Part shown: positions 35,281 through 44,292 of the stretch, piece after piece
Layout of the letters: every line of letters begins with the position of its first letter
How positions within the stretch are numbered: position 1 is the stretch's first letter
The notes under the pieces: generated by a model
Told to the model about the DNA's origin: nothing
Seen by the model: only the letters and a program-made list of their open reading frames with translations
Database searches by the model: none
Assembly (NCBI GenBank): GCA_022560735.1
Contig: JADFSO010000007.1
Coordinates: 1 to 64,000 of the forward strand
Length of the DNA stretch: 64,000 bases
Reading direction: 5' to 3'
Origin: Pseudomonadota bacterium
Lineage (GTDB): Bacteria; Pseudomonadota; Gammaproteobacteria; Steroidobacterales; MnTg04
Program-made: the position numbers and the translations under genes

Positions 35281-36045
35281 CTATTCGGCGCTCGCGGGCG
35301 GGTTATTTTCGCTTTTCGCACTAAATTTGCCATGCGACAGGAAATGGATGGTTTCCTCGATCACACTGGAGTTACTCATCATGAAAGGATGGGTGACCGG
35401 CAGGGTGACAAATCCGGTCATGCCTTCGACCTTGGTGTTCTCCACGGAGACTTTGCCATCGTCTTGCCCGGGAATGAGCGATGACAGGATCAGGTTGATA
35501 CTCTGGGAGCCCGCGATTATGCCCAGTTCGAAGTCGACGGGCCCAAGCTGTGCGGGCAACGCCGTTGCTGCAGTGCCGAGCTGTTCTCCGGCAGGCCCAT
35601 TGAGCAATTCGAATCCCGGCAGATTCTTTAATTTGTCGACAACCTCGCTGCCGGCATTCGGTGGCCCGAGCATGACGACGCGGCCTAACTGATCCAGGTC
35701 GTTGGTTTGAAAATATTGGCGAACTAAAATCCCACCCAACGAATGGGTAACGAAATGAATCGCATCGGCAGACTGTTCCTGGCATCGATCGATCCCGCTC
35801 GCAACAGCAGTTTTCGCAAGCGCTTCGATCGACTGTTCACGAGAGGGGTAATCGATATTCGCGACGCTGAATTTCTCATTCTCCAGCGCCGTCTGGAGCT
35901 GCTGCATTGAGGCGGAGGTCCTGTTCAATCCGTGCAGCAGAACGACGCAGTCGCCTGCCGAAACCGCACTGGATAGGAAGAAAAAGAGCGCCGGTGCAAC
36001 TGCATTCTTCATCGAGAGGGGCGAAATTCGATGGAACATGCGCAT
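35281..36045 (-). CDS. Exported alpha/beta hydrolase (lipase-like)
   Basis: 254 residues from ATG 36045, which has GAGGGG upstream. Signal peptide ending near SSAVSA. Oxyanion region VVLLHGLNRTSASM, nucleophile Ser in FVTHSLGGILVRQY (GxSxG), a likely catalytic Asp in ELGIIAGSQ to GQDDGKVSVENT and a His in TLPVTHPFMM. The pattern fits the PGAP1/lipase-like group acting on lipid or ester substrates in the periplasm. Substrate unknown. Confidence 0.85.
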   Translation of the reverse strand: MRMFHRISPLSMKNAVAPALFFFLSSAVSAGDCVVLLHGLNRTSASMQQLQTALENEKFSVANIDYPSREQSIEALAKTAVASGIDRCQEQSADAIHFVTHSLGGILVRQYFQTNDLDQLGRVVMLGPPNAGSEVVDKLKNLPGFELLNGPAGEQLGTAATALPAQLGPVDFELGIIAGSQSINLILSSLIPGQDDGKVSVENTKVEGMTGFVTLPVTHPFMMSNSSVIEETIHFLSHGKFSAKSENNPPASAE

Positions 36046-36116
36046 GATTTTCCCCTCGCTTGGCACTTTGTTTCAAGGCCAAAATAATAGACGCAAAATT
36101 ACCGTGTAAGTTCGCG

Positions 36117-36668
36117 TTAGTATATGTCTTTGGACGAGGTCACGGATTTTGGATAGGCTTCAGGCTGGGAAACTGATTCGCAATAATACCCGGTTTTGCC
36201 CCCGGGTTTTTTGTTGTGCCTGATAATCGTGTAGGTCAGGTTTGGCAGGGTATCTGCGGCACGTGCTGGTGAGACCCAGGTAAACCTTGGCTCGATCAGT
36301 TTGTGTATCCTGCTGGCCGGTTTGTTCGACACGTAAAAGCCTGACTGCTGGTACAGCGTATTTTCCACGTAGTATGTCTTGCCGGCCTCGATTTTCAATT
36401 CAAGGCAGGAGAAGTTGTGGACTCCGGGTTCGAGATGAGTGAAAAAAAATGAACCCTCTTTGACAGCACCCAAAAAACCGCCGTCTACGTATACGTAGTA
36501 ATTTTTCGCGCGATTGTAGTAACTGCCGGCTTTAAAGAAATACACCAGCGCCGTATCGTCTCCGGCTTTTGGAATCTCGCGCAGCACCGGGTATTCGATG
36601 ATCATGTTTGTACACGCGGACAGAGCGGCAATCAGCGGCGCAGCACATAAAATAGTCAGTAATCGCAT
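36117..36668 (-). CDS. DUF2846-like lipoprotein, paralogue 1 of 3
   Basis: 183 residues from ATG 36668 (AAGGAGTGAGACCA upstream). Lipobox LSAC with Cys19. DUF2846-type core: DDTALVYFFKAGSYYNRAKN, YYVYVDGGFLGAVKEGSFFF, HLEPGVHNFSC, EAGKTYYVE. It is the longest copy, with a C-terminal extension ending KSVTSSKDIY. It is the last of three tandem paralogues that share their first 25 residues and ribosome-binding regions, so they arose by duplication. An envelope lipoprotein of unknown role. Confidence 0.82.
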   Translation of the reverse strand: MRLLTILCAAPLIAALSACTNMIIEYPVLREIPKAGDDTALVYFFKAGSYYNRAKNYYVYVDGGFLGAVKEGSFFFTHLEPGVHNFSCLELKIEAGKTYYVENTLYQQSGFYVSNKPASRIHKLIEPRFTWVSPARAADTLPNLTYTIIRHNKKPGGKTGYYCESVSQPEAYPKSVTSSKDIY

Positions 36669-36673
36669 TGGTC

Positions 36674-37132
36674 TCACTCCTTCCTTACCTTCGTATAGGT
36701 CAGGCCCCCAACTATCGGCTGGGCGTAGTCTGCCGATCGCAGAACGAATTTCGGCGGGCAAAGAATCAGTGGATCCCAGCTGTTGCGTCTATAGCCATTA
36801 TAATTCTCCAGGTAGTATATCTGGCCTGCCTCGATTTCAATTTTCAGGCAAGAAAAGTTGTGTGTTCCGGGTTTTACATGAGCAAAAAAGAATGAACCTT
36901 CGGCCACCGCGCCTAAAAACTCACCGTCATCGTCTACGTACTCGTAGTTTTTCCTTTTGTGATGGTGGTAACTGCTGTGATCGTGGTAATCGGGTCTATA
37001 AAAATACACCAGTGCCGCGTCGTCCCTGGCTTGCGGTTGCTCAGGCAATGGCGGATATTCAACAATTCTGTTCACACACGCGGGAAGGGCGACAAGCAGC
37101 AGTGCAGCACACAGGGGAGTCAGTAATCGCAT
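36674..37132 (-). CDS. DUF2846-like lipoprotein, paralogue 2 of 3, with His-rich insert
   Basis: 152 residues from ATG 37132. Lipobox ALPAC with Cys19 and the same core as its neighbours (DDAALVYFYR, GEFLGAVAEGSFFFAHVKPG, THNFSCLKIEIEAGQIYYLE). Between them lies RPDYHDHSSYHHHKRKN, five His within nine residues, absent from the other copies. The insert could bind metal. The stop lies 5 bases from the next start. Confidence 0.82.
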   Translation of the reverse strand: MRLLTPLCAALLLVALPACVNRIVEYPPLPEQPQARDDAALVYFYRPDYHDHSSYHHHKRKNYEYVDDDGEFLGAVAEGSFFFAHVKPGTHNFSCLKIEIEAGQIYYLENYNGYRRNSWDPLILCPPKFVLRSADYAQPIVGGLTYTKVRKE

Positions 37133-37137
37133 TGGCG

Positions 37138-37605
37138 TCAGTCCTTTCTTATGATGGTATAGCTCAGATGCGCAATTATCGGCTGTGCGTATTCTGCTGG
37201 TATCGGTGAAAACAATGGGGGACAATTGCTCAACGCGGACTGTCGATCGGTGGCAAAATCCAGGCTTTTATCCACGTCGTATTGGTAGCCTTCCCCGACA
37301 ACCAGATAGTATGTCAGGCCGGCATTGAGGCCCAATTTCAGGCAGGGAAAATCGTGTATTCCCGGCGCCAGATGAACGAAAAAGAATGAACCGTCTTTCA
37401 CGGCGCCCAGGAATTCGCCGCCATCATAAACGTGATGATTGCGGGCTTGATTGTAGCGATGACTGCGTTTGAAAAAAAACACCAGCGCCGCATCATCTGT
37501 GGCCTGCGGCATTTCATCCAGCACAGGATTCTCGATAGTCAGATGTGTGCACGCAGAAAGGGCGGCGAAAAACGGCGCAGCGCAACAAAGAGTCAATAAT
37601 CGCAT
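37138..37605 (-). CDS. DUF2846-like lipoprotein, paralogue 3 of 3
   Basis: 155 residues from ATG 37605 (an ATG three codons earlier is possible). Lipobox LSAC, Cys19. Core DDAALVFFFKRSHRYNQARN, then FLGAVKDGSFFFVHLAPGIH and LGLNAGLTYYLVVGEGYQYD. First gene of the tandem trio by transcription order. Its sequence is closest to paralogue 1 in the N-terminus and to paralogue 2 near AEYAQPI. Confidence 0.82.
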   Translation of the reverse strand: MRLLTLCCAAPFFAALSACTHLTIENPVLDEMPQATDDAALVFFFKRSHRYNQARNHHVYDGGEFLGAVKDGSFFFVHLAPGIHDFPCLKLGLNAGLTYYLVVGEGYQYDVDKSLDFATDRQSALSNCPPLFSPIPAEYAQPIIAHLSYTIIRKD

Positions 37606-37793
37606 CGGTGTCATTCCTTCATTTCAACGAGCCGGCAGCGACGTAGGCAGGTAGCGCGATAATGGGAGATATACCCAAATATAGTACAAGAAACGCATTT
37701 GCGCTATAAAAAGACTCAGATCCAATTTGTCCGGCGCTTTCGATACACTTAGGCTCCGCTTCGCCGCAGACCATAACGCCAGGAGAGAATCGT

Positions 37794-39089
37794 ATGCCGA
37801 TCAGTAAACGCGAATTCTTGAAAATCAGCGGTCTGACCGCCGGTATAGCTGGCCTGTCGGCCGCGGGGCTCACTGCCTGCAGCAGTTCACCAGATCCTGA
37901 TGACAACGATGGCGGTGGTAAAGGGCTGGAATCCATAACCGGCGATGTCCAGCCGATCGGTGTCGATGAAAGATTATCGCGGATCGCCAAAGCGCAGATG
38001 CTGATGGTCGATGCGGGGATCGATGCAATCGTGCTGGAACCGGGCTCCGCCATGCTTTATTTCAGTGGCGTTAGCTGGCGGCGTAGCGAGCGTCTGACCG
38101 CGGTGATCATTCCCAGGCGCGGGGAGATCGCCGTCATCACTCCCTATTTTGAAGAGCCGAGCGTGCGCGAGTCGATGATTTTTGGCGATGATATACGCAC
38201 CTGGCACGAACACGAGAGCCCGTTCGACCTCGTCGCCGGCATACTCAAGGATCGTGGGCTCAATCAAGGGGTGATCGGGCTCGAGGATACCGTGCGCTAT
38301 TTTGTGGTCAAGGGGATTAAAAAGTCGGTCCGATCGTTCGCAATAACATCGGCGTTACCGGTCACGCTGGGTTGTCGCATGTACAAGTCAGAGAATGAAA
38401 TCGCGCTGATGAAAAAGGCCAGCGAAGTGACCTTGACGGCATTTCGACATGTGTATTCGAGACTGGAAGCAGGGATGACGCCGGCCGACGTCAACGCGAT
38501 GATGTTTGACGCACAGACGGCGTTGGGCGGGGTTGAGGTCTGGAACATGGCCTTGTTTGGCGAGGCCAGCGCTTATCCGCATGGCACCAACCAGCCACAG
38601 GAAATTAAAAAAGGGCAGATTGTGCTGATGGATTGTGGTTGTGCGGTCGAAGGGTACAGATCGGACATCTCGCGCACCTTTGTTTTGGGCAGTCCAACGA
38701 AACGGCAACGGGAAGTCTGGCAAACTGTCCGCAAAGGACAGCAAATTGCTTTCGAAACGGCGACTTTGGGTACACCCGCCGGCGCGGTCGATGATGCCGT
38801 CCGGGCGTATTATGAATCGCTCGGTTACGGCCCGGGTTACCAGACACCCGGTCTGAGTCATCGCACCGGTCACGGAATCGGCATGGATGGGCACGAAAGC
38901 GTCAACTTCGTACATGGCGAAACCACGCCATTGATGTCCGGTATGTGTTTTTCCAACGAGCCGGGCATTTATATTTTTGGAGAATTCGGTGTGCGCCTGG
39001 AAGATTGCCTGTACATGACTCTCCGGGGACCGGCATGGTTTACCGCGCCCCCGGACAGCCTCGATGATCCGATCGGCAGGATGGGGTAA
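37794..39089 (+). CDS. Exported M24-family (Xaa-Pro-type) peptidase
   Basis: 431 residues. The N-terminus SKREFLKISGL is a Tat-like motif (KR instead of RR) followed by a hydrophobic stretch and a lipobox-like LTAC. A creatinase N-terminal domain (about 55-195) precedes the pita-bread domain. Metal ligands: Asp in VLMDCGCAVEGYRSDISRTF (both Asp), His in RTGHGIGMDGH, Glu in FSNEPGIYI and Glu in GVRLEDC. It cleaves Xaa-Pro or acts on related amides outside the cytoplasm. Monocistronic. Confidence 0.9.
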   Translation: MPISKREFLKISGLTAGIAGLSAAGLTACSSSPDPDDNDGGGKGLESITGDVQPIGVDERLSRIAKAQMLMVDAGIDAIVLEPGSAMLYFSGVSWRRSERLTAVIIPRRGEIAVITPYFEEPSVRESMIFGDDIRTWHEHESPFDLVAGILKDRGLNQGVIGLEDTVRYFVVKGIKKSVRSFAITSALPVTLGCRMYKSENEIALMKKASEVTLTAFRHVYSRLEAGMTPADVNAMMFDAQTALGGVEVWNMALFGEASAYPHGTNQPQEIKKGQIVLMDCGCAVEGYRSDISRTFVLGSPTKRQREVWQTVRKGQQIAFETATLGTPAGAVDDAVRAYYESLGYGPGYQTPGLSHRTGHGIGMDGHESVNFVHGETTPLMSGMCFSNEPGIYIFGEFGVRLEDCLYMTLRGPAWFTAPPDSLDDPIGRMG

Positions 39090-39152
39090 AAGGACAATCG
39101 GCGGTCACCGGGCGGAGTCGTGCTGTACTTGGCGAATACGCCACCGGCATTG

Positions 39153-39641
39153 TCAAGCCGCACCTTTTACCTGCTCTGTCGTTTCCTCATTGCCCGCCAG
39201 CAACAAGGGTTCACCCGTTTCCAGCAGCGATTTGAGGCTGCAGATGATGGCGCTCCAGCCCTGGCTTACCTGCTCGTAGGTCTTGCTGCCGGCCTCAAAG
39301 TCGTCGTGGACGATACGCAGACGGCACACACCGGGCATTGCTTCGATTTCGAAAGTCACGCGCGAATGGGATTCGGCCGCCATATCCTCGTCATACAACG
39401 CTCGCCAGGTGTATGACAGCAGCTTCGGTTTTTCTGCCGCGAGGATTTTTCCTTCAACGGCGGCACCACCGCCATTGGCGCGGTTGAAAACGACCGCTGA
39501 GCCCACCTCCCAGTCGGAGCTGATTTCGGTGTTGTGAAAATAAAGGCGGGTAAAGGCCGCGCTGGTCAGTCCCTCCCAGAGTTTCTCCGGTGTCGTGCGG
39601 ATAAAAGTTTCATAAATATATTCGGGCTTGTTGCTCATCAT
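39153..39641 (-). CDS. SRPBCC/AHSA1-family protein
   Basis: 162 residues, START-like fold. Motifs: YIYETFIRTTPEKLWEGLTS, FTRLYFHNTEISSDWEVGSA and the C-terminal helix QGWSAIICSLKSLLETGEP. The start overlaps the stop of the upstream ArsR-type gene (TAATGATG), a very common pair in which the regulator and SRPBCC protein are coupled. Ligand unknown. Confidence 0.88.
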   Translation of the reverse strand: MMSNKPEYIYETFIRTTPEKLWEGLTSAAFTRLYFHNTEISSDWEVGSAVVFNRANGGGAAVEGKILAAEKPKLLSYTWRALYDEDMAAESHSRVTFEIEAMPGVCRLRIVHDDFEAGSKTYEQVSQGWSAIICSLKSLLETGEPLLLAGNEETTEQVKGAA

Positions 39642-39946
39642 TATTTCTCCAGGTTTTTCTTTAGTGCCGATACCACCGTCATTTGTCTGCGGGCGTATTT
39701 TTTCAGCCAGCGCTCGCTGATCTCATGTACCGGCATTGGATTCAGATAATGGTGTTTCTCCCGCCCGGACCAATGGATGACGATGAGGCCCGCGTCTTCG
39801 AGTATTTGCAGGTGTTTGGAAACCGCCTGCCGGCTGAAGCTCGCGTATTCGCAAAGCTCATTCAAGGTCTGGCCTTCACGCGCGAATAGCCGATCCATGA
39901 TTTCGCGACGACTCCTGTTCGCCAGGGCTTTGAATATCTGATCCAT
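39641..39946 (-). CDS. ArsR-family winged-helix regulator
   Basis: 101 residues from ATG 39946 (MDQIFKALANRSRREIMDRL). HTH EYASFSRQAVSKHLQILEDA, wing GLIVIHWSGREKHHYLNP. No metal-binding Cys cluster is seen, so it belongs to the ArsR group paired with SRPBCC proteins. An earlier ATG at 39979 would lie inside the GCAAC/GTTGC dyad, so I prefer 39946. Confidence 0.88.
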   Translation of the reverse strand: MDQIFKALANRSRREIMDRLFAREGQTLNELCEYASFSRQAVSKHLQILEDAGLIVIHWSGREKHHYLNPMPVHEISERWLKKYARRQMTVVSALKKNLEK

Positions 39947-39961
39947 CGGGGTCCATAATAG

Positions 39962-39977
39962 GCAACTAAAATGTTGC
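39962..39977. promoter_or_regulatory. Inverted repeat upstream of the ArsR-SRPBCC pair
   Basis: GCAAC-TAAAAT-GTTGC, 15 bases before the preferred ArsR start. Likely autoregulatory operator. Confidence 0.6.
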
Positions 39978-40107
39978 ATGTCAAGACCTGATCATCGGCC
40001 TGGGGGCAGCCTGTGTACCTGTATGGCCCGTGATACACTTTGGTTCTTTCAAGGCCCCGCGCAGAGTAGGCCCGGCATGCTATCGAAGCCAGGTGTACCG
40101 TAAACAA

Positions 40108-42021
40108 ATGCCTACAACGAAGAACCGGAGTTCCGGGCTAAACACTGAAATCACGAGGCGCGATTTTCTTGGTGGCGTGTTGATCGGCGCGGGCGCAGCC
40201 TTGCTGTCGGCACCGGCACCCCTGTTTGCGGCCAAGAACCGGTCACAAGGTGTTTTCAGCGATCCCTGGACCGGTTATGGCGGTGTCGGCGACTATGCCC
40301 ACTCCAATGGCAACACGGCTTCGGTTCGACAGGCCGCGCACCTGATTCGTGACGGCCATGGGCCGGCATTGGCGGGGACAGCTGAGGATACCGGTGAGAT
40401 ATTCGACATGGTCGTGATCGGCGGTGGCTTCGCCGGTCACGCCGCGGCCTTTCAGTTTCACAAGAAATACGGTGCCGATGGGCGTTGCCTGATCCTGGAC
40501 AACCACCCGATTTTCGGTGGCGAAGCCAAGCAAAATGAGTTCGATGTCGATGGTTATCGACTTTATGGACCGCAAGGCTCAAACGGCTTTATTTTGCCGA
40601 CTGGTCATGACGGCTTGTCCGATGAAATATGGCAGGCCACCGGTATGCCGACCGAGTTTGAGTTCGCACAACCGGCGATCGGCAGTTCGGATGTGGAGGC
40701 TGCGCTGGACAGCTTTGAAACCATGTACTGGGGCGAACGCAGGTTCGATACCGGTTACTTTTTCAAAGACTCGGGTTGGGTCAGAAACCCGTGGCGTAAC
40801 AAACTGAAAAATACGCCATGGCCGGAGAATTTCAGAAAGGACATGATTCGCGCGTATGAGCAGCGCCAGAAATATTACGCTGGCGACGATTTCGATCGCT
40901 GGCTCGACAGCATGTCCTACAAGGACTTGCTGGAAAAAGAGATGGGTCTTGACCCAGGCGTTGCCAAATTTGTCGACCCGATCCTGGCGATCAGCAGCTA
41001 TGGTCTTTCCAGCGATGTGATATCCGCCTATGCCGCCTATCTGCTGGCCATGCCGGGTACTACCGCCTACGGATCGTTCGATGTGCTCGATCAATCCCAG
41101 GCAGTCAGCCTCAGTTTCCCCGGGGGTAACGCGGGTTATCTGCGGCACATCGTCAGGCACCTGATTCCCGATGCCATCGAAGGCGGCCGGTCATCCGAGG
41201 AGACTTTGAACAATGCCGTGAATTTTTCGGCTCTCGACCGGCCCGGAAACCCGGTCAGCGAGCGCCTTGAAGCAACGGTGATCGAGGTCTGTCATGAAGG
41301 GCCCGCCGATAGCGCCGATTACGTCCGCGTGAGTTATTACCGGGATGGTGAAGTGCGGAGCGTGCGCGCGAAGGCTGCCGTGCTGTCTATCGGTGGCTGG
41401 GTCGCGCGTCACATCGTCAGCGATATGGCGGAGGAAATTGCCTCGGCTTACGAAGATTTTCATCACGGCCCCGTGCTCGTGGTCAACGTGGCCTTGAGAA
41501 ACTGGAAATTCCTCGATCGCCTTGGCATTTCCTCGGCGCGGTGGTTCGAAGGTTTTGGCACATTCTGCTCGATACGCCGGCCGATGATCACCGGCAACAG
41601 CCAGCAACCTTTCGACCCTGACAAACCCACTGTCATGACATTTTATGTGCCGTTTAATTACCCCGGCCACGGTATCAAGGAGCAGGGTGCATTGGCGCGC
41701 AATGAGTTGTTGTCGAAGTCTTACCGCCAGTACGAAACGGAAATCCGCCAGCAAATGACCCGAATGTTTGGCGCGGCCGGCTTCGATGACCAGCGCGATA
41801 TTGCCGGCATCATCCTCAATCGCTGGGGGCACGCCTATATTGCGCCGCAACCGGGTTTCTATTTCGGCAAGGACGGGCAGCCTGCGCCGAAGGATGTCGT
41901 GAAAAAAGGTTTTGGCAGAATCCATTTCGGTCATTCGGAACTGGGTGCGCGGATGAATTACCGCAACGCCATTTCAGAAGGCGGCAGGGCGGCGGATCAG
42001 GCGATGTCAGTATTAGGCTAA
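40108..42021 (+). CDS. Tat-exported FAD/NAD(P)-binding oxidoreductase
   Basis: 637 residues from ATG 40108 (an in-frame ATG at 40030 is less likely). Tat signal TEITRRDFLGGVLIGAGAAL. The dinucleotide-binding motif is MVVIGGGFAGHAAAFQFHKK near residue 120, with ILDNHPIFGGEAKQNEF as the second strand region. A long insertion (about 200-300) and a C-terminal FAD domain (AISEGGRAADQAM) follow. Substrate unknown; relatives are annotated as amine-oxidase-like or putative FAD-dependent oxidoreductases. Confidence 0.87.
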   Translation: MPTTKNRSSGLNTEITRRDFLGGVLIGAGAALLSAPAPLFAAKNRSQGVFSDPWTGYGGVGDYAHSNGNTASVRQAAHLIRDGHGPALAGTAEDTGEIFDMVVIGGGFAGHAAAFQFHKKYGADGRCLILDNHPIFGGEAKQNEFDVDGYRLYGPQGSNGFILPTGHDGLSDEIWQATGMPTEFEFAQPAIGSSDVEAALDSFETMYWGERRFDTGYFFKDSGWVRNPWRNKLKNTPWPENFRKDMIRAYEQRQKYYAGDDFDRWLDSMSYKDLLEKEMGLDPGVAKFVDPILAISSYGLSSDVISAYAAYLLAMPGTTAYGSFDVLDQSQAVSLSFPGGNAGYLRHIVRHLIPDAIEGGRSSEETLNNAVNFSALDRPGNPVSERLEATVIEVCHEGPADSADYVRVSYYRDGEVRSVRAKAAVLSIGGWVARHIVSDMAEEIASAYEDFHHGPVLVVNVALRNWKFLDRLGISSARWFEGFGTFCSIRRPMITGNSQQPFDPDKPTVMTFYVPFNYPGHGIKEQGALARNELLSKSYRQYETEIRQQMTRMFGAAGFDDQRDIAGIILNRWGHAYIAPQPGFYFGKDGQPAPKDVVKKGFGRIHFGHSELGARMNYRNAISEGGRAADQAMSVLG

Positions 42022-42034
42022 GGAGATAACGCGT

Positions 42035-42568
42035 TTATTTTTCGACAGGCTTTTCGTTTTCGTACCAGACTTTGTCCTCGGAATACAGCTCATCTTCGCT
42101 GAGGCCAAGTTTCTTGAGGGTGCCGGCTTTCTCTGCGTGCTCCCGGACCAGTCGCTGGCAGACGTAGTCGAAGTAGGTGTCAGAGCCATCGAATTCATCG
42201 ATGACTTCAGCGGTGGACCGGCGGTCGCGTTCATGTCTTTTTTCTTCGCCGCTCATCGAGGGGATCTTCGCCGCTCCCATTTCTGTACCTCGCCGAGGGC
42301 GATCGCGCCGGTCGGCGTGGTGTTCGTAGCGGCAGTTACAGATATCGACATCGCAGTCTTCGAGGGGCAGCGCCGGCGCCTCCTTCGACAGGAAACGAAT
42401 ACCTTTGAGGGCTCTCGCGGTGACGCAGGAACTGCGCAACGATTTAATGGTCACGGAGTGGTATGGGCCGGGTGGCGTTCCCTGTGTCTTGTCTTCCGGG
42501 CGAGACTGATCCGCCGTCTTGCCACTCAAAACGGACTGGATAATTCTGAAAACTCCGGTGCTGCTCAT
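42035..42568 (-). CDS. Hypothetical protein with conserved Cys-rich motif
   Basis: 177 residues. Seen: a central block LEDCDVDICNCRYEHHADRR followed by DRPRRGTEMG, with three Cys and two His that could bind a metal. The end is acidic (LSEDELYSEDKVWYENEKPV). Short proteins with the CxCRYxHHxDRR block are widespread in proteobacteria but uncharacterised. Convergent with the flavoprotein gene, 13 bases apart. Confidence 0.65.
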   Translation of the reverse strand: MSSTGVFRIIQSVLSGKTADQSRPEDKTQGTPPGPYHSVTIKSLRSSCVTARALKGIRFLSKEAPALPLEDCDVDICNCRYEHHADRRDRPRRGTEMGAAKIPSMSGEEKRHERDRRSTAEVIDEFDGSDTYFDYVCQRLVREHAEKAGTLKKLGLSEDELYSEDKVWYENEKPVEK

Positions 42569-42722
42569 ACCACAACTCGATAGTGGATACCGGGGCTATC
42601 CTACAAGGCCTTTGTCGACGGTCTTGGATGTATTTCACACTTCCTGAACATTATGTAACAAAACCTGCCGAGGTATAAAGGCGGTCGCGATAAATACCCG
42701 ATTTGATTGGGTGTTCCGGGCA

Positions 42723-42750
42723 GCAAAAAGCCCGCAAAAGCGGGCTTTCT
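42723..42750 (-). terminator. Rho-independent terminator of the outer-membrane protein gene
   Basis: AAAGCCCGC-TTTT-GCGGGCTTT followed by TT on the minus strand, about 30 bases after the stop at 42779. The symmetric A/T tails suggest it could work in both directions. Confidence 0.8.
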
Positions 42751-42778
42751 GGTCTATTTCGTCCTTGCTGATAGTCAA

Positions 42779-43435
42779 TCAGAAATTGAAACTCAGGCCA
42801 ATAGATACGACCGGGTAGGCTTTGTAGTTGTCCAGCGCGCTTTGCAACTGCGCCGTTTCCGCGGCGAGTTCGGCCTGAAAATTCGGATCCAGTGCGATCG
42901 GGCCGCTGGCGGTCATGCCGACTATGGGTGTGCCCTGCCAAAGTACGCCGAGGTCGATATTCAAACCCACTGTGTCGGCAAGCCTGAAATCGGCGCCGAC
43001 GCCCAGGTAAGGGGCAGTTTTATCGAAGGTAACCGCCGCGTTGAGCGTGCCAACCTCGGCACCCGTATAGGTCATGCCACCGATATCAAAGGTCGCGGTT
43101 TGCTGGCTGACCAGTTTGACCTCATTTTTGTTGGAAAATATGCCGGCAGTCAGCCGGAAAGGACTCATCGGTGCGCGCAGATTTGCTGTCGCGTAAAATG
43201 TATTCAGATCCAGTTCGGAATCGTAATCGATACCGGCTTCAGCGGCGGTGGTGTCATAAGTATATTTGTTCAGCCCGGCGCGGAAATCCAGTATTGGGGT
43301 CGGCCGCCAGGTCGCTTCAAAGCCGATACCCAAGGTGCCGCCTTTCGCGCCAAACCATAAATTGTCGTCTGCAATGGCAGCTTGGGTGCCCAGCATGCCC
43401 AGCCCAGTCAGGGCAAGCAATATCCGTATTTTCAC
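42779..43435 (-). CDS. Outer-membrane beta-barrel protein
   Basis: 218 residues from GTG 43435, which has GGAGGAACGA upstream. Signal peptide (to about residue 22, GTQAAIA). The mature part shows alternating strands, for example GIGFEATWRPTPILDFRAGL and PYLGVGADFRLADTVGLNID, and ends in Phe (SIGLSFNF), the usual BAM recognition end. Size suggests an 8- to 10-strand barrel. Substrate unknown. Confidence 0.82.
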   Translation of the reverse strand: MKIRILLALTGLGMLGTQAAIADDNLWFGAKGGTLGIGFEATWRPTPILDFRAGLNKYTYDTTAAEAGIDYDSELDLNTFYATANLRAPMSPFRLTAGIFSNKNEVKLVSQQTATFDIGGMTYTGAEVGTLNAAVTFDKTAPYLGVGADFRLADTVGLNIDLGVLWQGTPIVGMTASGPIALDPNFQAELAAETAQLQSALDNYKAYPVVSIGLSFNF

Positions 43436-43733
43436 ACTCGTTCCTCCGGCGCCGCCATCAGGCTGTGCGCAATCGTCCATGACGCACGTAGCCTAGTCCG
43501 CGGTATTGCGACAATATGTGAATCAGGTCACGAAACTGCGTTCAGGGCATGAAACGCCTGGATTTTGGGATTTCAGGCACGAAAGCCGCGGCAGCGGCGT
43601 GAATTTTTGATCTGTTTTCATCGGTTAGCAAACATAGCGTATGTGCCGAGCAATGGCCTGAATGCGCTGGCAGAACCTTGTTTCACCGATTCCTGCAGTG
43701 CAACTTGAACCCGCCCGAAACAGAGTCTAGGGT

Positions 43734-44243
43734 ATGACCACCCAAGTGAACTGGTGGACCGTATCTGACTTGATTCTGTTTCTCAAAAACCTTGCGTTTA
43801 CGATAGTCGCGCCGGGCACGGCCGCTTTCTTGATTCCCTGGTTGATCGTTGGTGGTCGGCGCACCGAACTGGGCTTCATGACCATGGTCTCGATCTTGCT
43901 TTTTGTCGTGGGCTCAGCGATCTATTTGTGGTGTGTCTGGGATTTCGCGACCTTTGGCCGGGGTACGCCCGCACCCATCGACCCGCCGAAAAAACTGGTC
44001 GTTCGTGGCCTGTATCAGTATTCAAGGAACCCCATGGTTGTTGGTGTGCTTATCCTGATCCTGGCGTGGGCCGTTTCTTTCAAGGCCATCATTCTTGTAG
44101 TCTATGCGCTGATCGTTGGTCTCGCATTTCATGCGGTTATCGTTATTTACGAGGAACCTCACCTGCGAAAATTGTTTGGCGACTCGTATCTCGATTACTG
44201 TGCCCGCGTGCCGCGCTGGTTGCCGCGCTTCCGGGCGAAATGA
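43734..44243 (+). CDS. ICMT/PEMT-like membrane methyltransferase
   Basis: 169 residues with four hydrophobic segments. The C-terminal block LVVRGLYQYSRNPMVVGVLI and HAVIVIYEEPHLRKLFGDSY carries the conserved Arg-Asn-Pro and Glu-Glu-Pro of the isoprenylcysteine carboxyl methyltransferase superfamily, which bind SAM at the membrane surface. Bacterial members may methylate lipids or other substrates; the target here is unknown. The 43436-43733 gap upstream holds no gene. Confidence 0.88.
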   Translation: MTTQVNWWTVSDLILFLKNLAFTIVAPGTAAFLIPWLIVGGRRTELGFMTMVSILLFVVGSAIYLWCVWDFATFGRGTPAPIDPPKKLVVRGLYQYSRNPMVVGVLILILAWAVSFKAIILVVYALIVGLAFHAVIVIYEEPHLRKLFGDSYLDYCARVPRWLPRFRAK

Positions 44244-44292
44244 GCCGCTTTTCGCCTGGAATCCTGCACGCTCAGAGCGATCATTGACAGTA

